Origin: Takakia lepidozioides
Taxonomy: Eukaryota; Streptophyta; Takakiopsida; Takakiales; Takakiaceae
Direction of reading: 5' to 3'
NCBI GenBank assembly: GCA_030704615.1
Contig: CM060731.1
Coordinates: 59,250,756 to 59,314,755 of the forward strand
DNA: 64,000 nt
The notes under the pieces are model-generated. The model was not told where the DNA came from, made no database searches, and was given only the letters and a program-made list of their open reading frames with translations. A program made the translations under genes and the position numbers. Below, one piece after another: positions 57,801-64,000 of this stretch; positions within the stretch are counted from its first letter, which is position 1, and each line of letters opens with the position of its first letter.

Positions 57801-58038
57801 ACCTCAGATCATCCACATGAAACAAACACCTAACCTGCTTTTCACAGTGGAAAATAGACAACAGTATACTTGAATTTGGCTGGTCAAGGAGGTGGTGGGG
57901 GAGGAGCAGCAACTAGGGCCGAAGGAGGCTTGATTGTAACAGGCCATCTCTCTGCAACAGTTTCCAATGGTGCTTTCTCATCATTGGTATCTGGCGCCAC
58001 TGCCACTTGAGCGTGTTTCCCAGCAACTTTGTGTTCCT
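54815..58038 (-). pseudogene. SGT1: SGT1 co-chaperone relic (linker, CS and SGS parts)
   Basis: SGT1 bridges HSP90, SCF ubiquitin ligases and immune receptors; its order is TPR, CS, SGS. Here four exon-like pieces remain. The linker (57884-58038) reads EEHKVAGKHAQVAVAP to a proline run and runs into TGA (57884-57886). The CS part (55468-55625) has CMCVSVEVEGPGY, then after a one-base frameshift CMHRLLSTEVEIKLANAESI and a GTAACT donor. SGS part 1 (55205 to about 55300) has KYPTSSK, an in-frame TAG at 55247-55249, then PPKDWDKLEAEVKE. SGS part 2 (54815-54920) has EKDEKLEGDAALNKLF and RAIYQNANEDMQLAMNKS. No TPR exons are visible upstream and the usual C-terminal end is missing. A LINE sits in the CS-side intron. 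Two stops and a frameshift make it a pseudogene. Confidence 0.75.
56312..57380 (-). mobile_element. 5'-truncated LINE copies inside the SGT1 relic
   Basis: The main copy runs about 57370-56449 (minus): [68 protein letters not shown], then the zinc motif CPLCGQREDNIHSLIHC and the standard 3' end. A second bare 3' end (inverse of CATGAGACATTGGCTGTCG) lies directly downstream at about 56312-56400, the same head-to-tail pattern seen at 15.6-16.5 kb. Confidence 0.8.
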
Positions 58039-58632
58039 CTGCAAGCCAACACAACACATGTGACTGGCACTCATTCCATAAAGATAAACAGCACACCACC
58101 AAGCCTGAGGTGGTTACAATGAACACCATCTGGTACATATGTAATGAGTGCATTAGACTTAATTACATATATATGTTGATGTGGAAGCCTATACATTGCA
58201 GAGAACCAGCGAAGTCGCATCGCCTTAAGAGAGGGCAGACCAAACACCAGGCTAAAGTTTTAGGGCTTGGGGTTTCTGGTTAGGTTCAAGTATGCTTCCC
58301 TGTTCAATAACACAAAGATTCCCAAACCAAGCCTCACCTTTCCAACCCTTGTCTCAGTTTTGGTCTCCGCTCCCTCCCCTCCTATCTTATGATGTCCACT
58401 GACCGTGTCACATGCTGAAGCTACATTCTCCAGTGTAACTAGCAAGCTCACTTCCACTATGACTGGAATCTGTCCCGAAAATGGACAGCCTTCCTGTTCC
58501 ATACCTCACACTCAAGAGAGGATGGTTTCTTCTCTGTGATGGCAATAAGTGGGTAATTCTGCATCACACTTCCAAATTCTTATTTTCTAAAAAATAAAAC
58601 GGATAATTTCAAAAATATAAAAAAAAAAACAT
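58039..58632. other. Upstream flank of the SGT1 relic
   Basis: A minus-strand frame (58260-58502) shows no TPR or other motif. It does not provide the missing SGT1 N-terminus. Nothing else was recognised. Confidence 0.35.
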
Positions 58633-59194
58633 GCGACCGCCATTTGGCGGTCGCTTAATTTCAAAAATATATAGAAAAACAAACGATCGCCATATGGAGG
58701 TCGGTAAATTTAAAATTATATAAAAAAACAAGCGACATATGAAAATAAAAGCGACCGTCACATCGGTGGTCGCTTATTTTAAAATAATACAATATTTACG
58801 ACCGCCAAACCGGAGGTCGTTTTAATTTAATAATATATAAAATAAAAGTGACCGCCAGCCTGGAGGTCGCTTAAACTTGAAATTATAAAGATTAAAAGCG
58901 ACCGCCTTACTGGCGGTCGCGTTTTTTTTTAAATCTTAAGAATAAAAGCGACCATCATATTGGCGGTGGCTTTATCTTAAATATGAAGCGACCGCCATAC
59001 CGGCAGTCGCATTATATTTTGAAATAAAAAATAATAGCGACCGCCATACGGGCGGTCGCTTAAATTTAAAAATATACAAAATAGAAGTGACCATAATATT
59101 GCACAAAATGAAATGAAATAAAAGCGACCGCAATAGTGGCGGTCGCTTGTTTTTCATAAAAAATAAAAATAGCGACCGCAGTATTAGCAGTCGC
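58633..59194. repeat. Array of about 50-bp palindromic units (array C)
   Basis: About 12 units start near 58633, 58684, 58751, 58798, 58848, 58898, 58948, 58988, 59037, 59087 (decayed), 59124 and 59172. The core is GCGACCGCC-N5/6-GGCGGTCGC, as in GCGACCGCCATTTGGCGGTC at 58633. Compensated or near-compensated changes occur, such as ACGACCGCCAAACCGGAGG at 58798. Spacers are A/T only or nearly so (TTAAATTTAAAAATATA). Confidence 0.85.
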
Positions 59195-59258
59195 TTAATT
59201 TCAAAGTTATAACAAATATGATTGTACCGCATTTTTAGGGTGGGCGCTATTGGTTCGT

Positions 59259-59305
59259 CATTTATTCATTTCACTTTCATTTCACTTTCATTTCACTTTC
59301 ATCTT
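59259..59305. repeat. TCATTTCACTT short tandem repeat
   Basis: Three to four copies of TCATTTCACTT occur in direct succession, the last passing into TCATCTTTCAGGG. Confidence 0.75.
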
Positions 59306-59424
59306 TCAGGGAACCCTGCTCCCTTAAATTGCAACACCTAATTTGAAGTTCTTATGAAAAAAAAATATAAATGAAAGTAAACTAGTTTAAACTGGACAAA
59401 AATTTCGCAAAGTGAGCCTGTAGC

Positions 59425-60243
59425 ATGCTTCTGCCCGCATGGTTACCAATGCAGAATCTTGAAAAGCACGTCCAATCCTTGAGGCATCATCCATTCTCCT
59501 TGAAACCTGAACTTGCAGACAGTGTTTCGGATGTATTTTATGACCGTCGTTCGATGATTCGAACGGACTTGCATTATGCGGGGGCTTTGCTCAATCCATT
59601 CTTGCTCAACAATACCATGCTCCGAGACGTCGCTAATACCAAGGCCGGCCTCGTGCGGGTGTTCATGCGACTGGCTCCGCCGAACATAGCAGAGAGAGCT
59701 ATATTCGAGTATCAATGCTTTTCAAATCGCCGCGACCTTTTTGAAAACATGCCAAATCCAAAAGAGCTCAATATGTTGCCACATGAATGGTGGGATCTTA
59801 TTGGAGCTGGAGCAAGAACATTGGCTCCCATTGCGAATTGTATTCTTGCTCAAGTGTGTTCTACCTCATCTTGCGAATGCAAAGGGAAAGTTACTCATTT
59901 GTTCACAACAAGATTCGCAACAGATTGAATCCCGCGAGGGCTGACAATTTGGTGTATGTGTATACCAATTGCCGACTGCTACGTGAAAGGGCAGCGGATG
60001 ATGCTGCAGCATGGTATGAGAGGAATTTGCATTCCGAAGACTCTGCAGCATGGTATGAGAGGAATTTGCATTCCAAAGACTCTGCTTCTGAGGTAGATTC
60101 GATAACGATACTGAGCCTCAGAAGGAATCATCTCAGAGGGAATCATCTGCCTCCGATAGTGAAGATGAATCCGATGATGTTCCCGAAAATGCGTATAACC
60201 CGTTTATGTTCACAGAGGATGATGTTTATATCCAGCCGACTTA
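59425..60243 (+). pseudogene. hAT-family transposase, C-terminal relic
   Basis: hAT transposases (Ac/Ds superfamily) end in a dimerisation domain. Here the frame reads RVFMRLAPPNIAERAIFEYQ, LPHEWWDLIGAGARTLAPIA and NCILAQVCSTSSCE. After a small frameshift at about 59880 it continues SYSFVHNKIRNRLNPARADN and LVYVYTNCRLLRERAADD, the classic WW..G, CS.SCER and N..HNK.RN.L motif set. An acidic tail (SQRESSASDSEDESDDVPEN, YNPFMFTEDDVYIQPT) reaches a stop at 60243 after another frame change. A 39-bp tandem duplication at 60004-60081 (encoding AAWYERNLHS twice) lies in the tail. The N-terminal BED finger and catalytic core are absent. Terminal repeats were not found. Confidence 0.8.
60004..60081 (+). 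repeat. 39-bp tandem duplication in the hAT relic
   Basis: TGCAGCATGGTATGAGAGG followed by AATTTGCATTCC and AAGACTC occurs twice, back to back, differing at one base. The unit is a multiple of three and keeps the frame. Confidence 0.9.
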
Positions 60244-61340
60244 AAAGTCTGCAAGTGACTTAAAAGTAGGTATATCAATGGTATAGCTCCTACACTTATC
60301 CACTTACCTACCTTTGATGACATTCTTGAAAAAGTATATATTGCAGATGAAGGTGAAGCTGCAATTGTGTCATCCCCAGAACATGGTCCTCAAAATGAAG
60401 TTGGGATCGACCCTCGCTCCCCCACTACACGCTGAAGCCACCGGTAGTGCCCCAATGGAGCTTAGGGGTGATGAACTTCCAGGACCGAGCAACGTACGTA
60501 ACATTATTCATACAAACGATGGTGTTGAACCCATTGTACAGTCGACAGGACAGGATCATGCTTCACCGATATGACCAGCTCTACCACAATACCAAATCCG
60601 ATCCAGCTCCCCATCAACTCAGCGGGCATTAAGGAGCACCAGGGTTGATCTGTTTTCCACATGCACGCATCATTCTACTGCATTGGATCGGGCAGAAGTT
60701 GAAGCCTCAGATGATGACAACCTGCCGCTACAATTCTACTTTAACCGACGTGTTGCGTAGCAGACCGGTGGTTCCTCACATGCTGGACGATCTAATGTCG
60801 GTCCATCTCGGTCATAATGCTCCGATGGGCTGAAAATCCGAGTCACCCTCGACTTCACCACGTTGCCATGATCAATGCTAGAATCGTCTTCCATATCCGA
60901 CCTCATATATCCAGGCCTTTGAATCTGCAAGCGACCTCGAACCACATTTAGTTCTCTCTGAGGTCGACTCTCAATCTGGTCTTGAATATCATCCACAGTA
61001 TCTGGCCTATTTATGGGCCGATTGCCAGAGAACAAGATTGAGCCAAAAATAAAACCGTTGCGGAGTAGAAAACCCCAATCAAAGACAATGTAAACCTATT
61101 TATTTGCTTGAAATTCATTTAAACGTAATTTAATTGTAAATTGGTGGAAGAACGAGGGGTGTGGTTGGGGAGACAAATGTTTGTTGTTTATCTTACTTCT
61201 CCGTACATGTGTTGCAAACACTTTAAGCACATGCGGGCAAAAGATGGGCCTCAACCTCATCCGTTCAATGGGTGTATTGGTCATTCACCCATAGCAGGAT
61301 TTTTTTTTCGCAATGAACAAAATTGGATGACACGTGAACG
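60244..61340. other. Stretch without a supported gene
   Basis: Short frames only. A piece at 60310-60440 reads FDDILEKVYIADEGEAA and SSPEHGPQNEVGIDPRSPT, protein-like but unrecognised. It may continue transposon-derived coding. Confidence 0.3.
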
Positions 61341-61507
61341 CCTCATTGGCCCATTGAACAAATTTCAATTGATCTCATATTACTCTGGGATCTGTCTGAT
61401 GACACATTGGACATACTGGCCAAGTCTCGAAGCGAACAAAAATCATTTGGATAGGCAACCATCCATTGGCCCATTGGATGAATTTCGTTTCATGTCATAT
61501 TACTCTG
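61341..61507. repeat. Diverged direct repeat, 120-bp offset
   Basis: CATTGGCCCATTGAACAAATT and ATCTCATATTACTCTG at 61344-61387 recur as CATTGGCCCATTGGATGAAT and ATGTCATATTACTCTG at 61464-61507. Confidence 0.6.
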
Positions 61508-61649
61508 AAAATGTTGGACTATTCTCTGTCGTTTATGGACTTGGGACGCAATCGAAGGTGGTCTCGAAAGAGGTATCGGAGGGGGATCTGCCCTCTTCGT
61601 CTCACCGTCGAAGCAGTAGAAGAAATTGAAGTAAAACAGCTGTAGGCAT

Positions 61650-61795
61650 GCATCAGCCCAATCGCCAGTTTGCTGGTGAGTCCGCTCGCCAGTCCGCCGG
61701 TCAGTCTGCTCGCCAATCGCCAGTCTATTTGTCAGTCCGCTCGCCAGTCGCTAGTCGCCAGTCTGCTGGTTAGTCCGCTCGCCAATTAGAGTCAG
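61650..61795. repeat. Minisatellite of CGCCAGTC/GTCCGCTCGCCA units
   Basis: Irregular copies of CAGTCCGCTCGCCAGTC and CAATCGCCAGTC occur for about 145 bp. No gene is visible. Confidence 0.65.
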
Positions 61796-62048
61796 TCTAC
61801 TGGAGGAATCAGTCTCTTGGAGGGTCTGGCCTATCCGCTAGAAGGTCCGCTGCCGTTAAAGAACTAGGACTTAGAAAAAATTCAGAATCTAGACCCAATG
61901 AAAGGGGGGTGGGTCATACTGGCGGGGCCCATAGGCGCATTGAACTCGCTATTTATTAAATAATGAGAGGCGTATATTTTAATAATATCATTATAATTTA
62001 CAATTCTAACTCATGATGATTGATATTCATCGATACAAATAAACTTGT

Positions 62049-63043
62049 ATGGAAAAAAATCAAGCAGTATGTCGTTTTCATTATCCATTATCTCTCATGC
62101 ATTCAACTCTGATTTTAGAACCTTTTCAACAAGACTTAGATGACAATGATACAAGACGATATGCAAAGATAGCAAATGATATATTTGAAACACTAAATAA
62201 AATGGATGTTAATAAAAATATTTTATTCGACGAATTTACGGGATTATTTAATTTAGAAATGGACATATATCTTAAAAAATTATGAAGTCGACTGAAAAAA
62301 CCAAAAATATTTTTAAAAAGAGCATATAAAAATATTCATACAAATGCTAGCAGAAACATTGGTTTTTCTATGCGCAAATTTTTGCCCGATTTTGACCTCA
62401 AAAAATAAAATGGAATATTCTGTCGCAAATTCCCTATTTTTCATGGATGAAATCGCCAAACTTCTCCAAATAAAAGATAAATTATGGATGTATTCGCCAA
62501 ATATGGATGATATAAATGGATTACAATAGAGATCTGGATGAATGTCAGTGGATGAACCGAATGTACGAATATTTTTTGCAACTCTGTAGCCACTCGTGCT
62601 ATTTTCCAAATTTCTTAAAACAAATGCTAAGCGGGAATCTGAAATATATAGCTGCAACATTTAATTTGAATACCAGAAAAACAATTCATATTATTGCAGT
62701 CTATAAACCTCCAACACTACAATTTAGTATTTTCTTATCTTCTTCCAAAAAGCTCATTGATAATATCCCACATACATGCCCAACGATAGTATTAGGGGAT
62801 TTTAATGTAGATCTCTTACAAAATAATACCGTAACAACAAATCAATTGCAAAAATTCATGTTTTTCTTTTCACATGCAACGCCAATTTCCCAATTAATAC
62901 TGCTATTTATGGATCTCAACTAGCACATCAATCAACACTGCATAATGTGGCATTACAAAAGCATATTGCACGGACCATAAACGTCCTGTATTTATTGCTT
63001 TTAAATTACCTAATTACATTCCTTGCTACCAACATATATGATC
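62049..63043 (+). pseudogene. Helitron relic of the Helentron type: helicase-protein fragment plus endonuclease domain
   Basis: The first frame (62049-62285) reads VCRFHYPLSLMHSTLILEPF and later NILFDEFTGLFN. Just past a TGA comes RLKKPKIFLKRAY. This CRFHYP...FDEF...R..L.KP.IFLKR series is typical of the protein between the Rep and helicase domains of Helitrons. From 62516 a second frame encodes an EEP-type endonuclease, as found at the C-terminus of Helentron-type elements: IIAVYKPPTLQFSIFLSSSK, CPTIVLGDFNVDLLQNN, NTAIYGSQLAHQ-like words in another frame, and ITKAYCTDHKRPVFIAFKL at about 62960-63015 (the DH catalytic end). Helicase motifs are missing between the two parts, so there is an internal deletion as well as several frameshifts. 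No Helitron ends were identified. Confidence 0.7.
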
Positions 63044-64000
63044 ATCATAATACTCTAATAGGTAGTCATCATAAGGAGGAGCCATTACCACGTGACGAGC
63101 CGCTTGTTAATAATTATTGAAGGGAAATTATTTAAAATCCCCATTTGTTTTTAAAAAAGTCAGTTGATGTATATTGTATGCATGTTGTTACATATATACA
63201 ATAATAATATATCATATACACATAGATAGTTAATGACTTTATTGATTAGTGTGCAATGAACTATAGGTGTGATATTGAAGTGGTCAAGGGTCTAAACTTT
63301 GTTTATAGTTAGATAAATAACTAGGATTGTGAGATAAAAATGATTAATGTGTGGGGGCCTTAGATGGTTGGCATGCAGCTGCAATGTTTTTTATTTAGGA
63401 AAAAGAAGTTGAAGGGCCACGTGGCACGGGGTGGCGGACGCGGTCAATTATATGGTAATTGTTTTTCCATTAAAAAAAATTAAAAATTAAAAATTAAAAT
63501 TAATGAGTCGCGCCTCACCACGCCACGTGGCAGCGCACAATTTAAATACTAATTGATTTTTACTTATAATACTAGTATTTTTTGAGTCATATCCGTGACT
63601 AAGCACATGATTTTGGAAAAGAGTCATGAAAACCGTTTTTTGGCATAGTGGATTCGGCTAGACCATACCAAACCGAACTGCCCTTATTAGTCTCCATTTA
63701 GGGATCTTGCCTATCTTAATCTGACTATATCATTAAGAAAATGTTGAGCTCAATGAATTCAATTGAACCTCGAACGCACCATACCCATTGAGCTCAATTG
63801 GGCATAGGTAATACTTGTTTTATCAAGCATTGTGCATATTCATAGACATGAGTAGATAAAACAATTAGCTGTATTCAAGGGTGACATGTACTACAACGTC
63901 CATGCTATTCGAGGGCAGTCCTAAAGCATCTGGTGGTTTGCGTATAATGGCAATAGGCACCATTGCATTGGCCTATGGCCCCACCCATATAATACATGAA
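63044..64000. other. AT-rich right end without a recognisable gene
   Basis: No coding signal. GGCCACGTGGCACGGGG at about 63416 and CCACGCCACGTGGCAGCG at about 63517 are partly inverse to each other. CATTGAGCTCAATTGGGCAT at about 63786 is partly palindromic. Neither can be assigned to an element. Confidence 0.35.

Noticed and set aside
58633-59194. CRISPR array
   Set aside because: Spacing of about 50 bp and palindromic repeats look CRISPR-like, but the repeats are not identical, the spacers are simple AT sequence, there are no cas genes, and the surroundings are plant nuclear.

Overview
The window comes from the nuclear genome of a land plant. The evidence is a degraded pentatricopeptide-repeat (PPR) gene with plant-type 'NTALVDMYAKCG' repeats, a plant-type ATRX/CHR20 chromatin remodeller with more than 30 exons, an SGT1 relic, and dense plant transposon debris. 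The long introns loaded with transposons and the PPR repeat style suggest a seed-free plant such as a fern, lycophyte or bryophyte. That placement is an inference.
Layout. 0.3-2.3 kb (+): PPR pseudogene. 2.8-12.5 kb: repeats, including tRNA-derived SINEs, a 62-bp repeat cluster, LINE endonuclease fragments and an 810-bp TTAA-flanked, piggyBac-like non-autonomous element. 12.6-37.8 kb (-): one large gene. I could join 33 exons with matching splice phases into a protein of about 1,866 residues: SGT1-like TPR, acidic linker, plant ATRX helical region, ADD zinc domain, SNF2 ATPase, helicase C. Its introns carry several 5'-truncated LINE copies. 37.8-41.8 kb: 5' flank and SINEs. 41.84-42.63 kb: non-autonomous hAT element with a perfect 8-bp target duplication. 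42.8-43.56 and 46.7-47.27 kb: two arrays of about 50-bp units, each unit an imperfect palindrome plus an AT-rich spacer, on either side of a minus-strand LINE RT relic (43.58-46.26 kb). 47.5-48.3 kb: CACTA-type element with an exon-like insert. 50-54 kb: SINEs, a foldback element and weak exon-like open frames. 54.8-58.0 kb (-): broken SGT1 copy (linker, CS and SGS domains) interrupted by a LINE. 58.6-59.2 kb: a third palindrome array built on the same plan. 59.4-60.2 kb (+): hAT transposase C-terminal relic. 62.0-63.0 kb (+): Helitron relic of the Helentron type with an endonuclease domain.
The only gene that looks intact is the ATRX-like one. ATRX proteins are ADD/SNF2 chromatin remodellers of heterochromatin. 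Two observations deserve most attention: the SGT1-like TPR spliced in frame onto ATRX, with a broken SGT1 remnant upstream on the same strand, and the three periodic palindrome arrays, which no standard feature class explains. All gene identities rest on motif recognition by eye. No database search was run.
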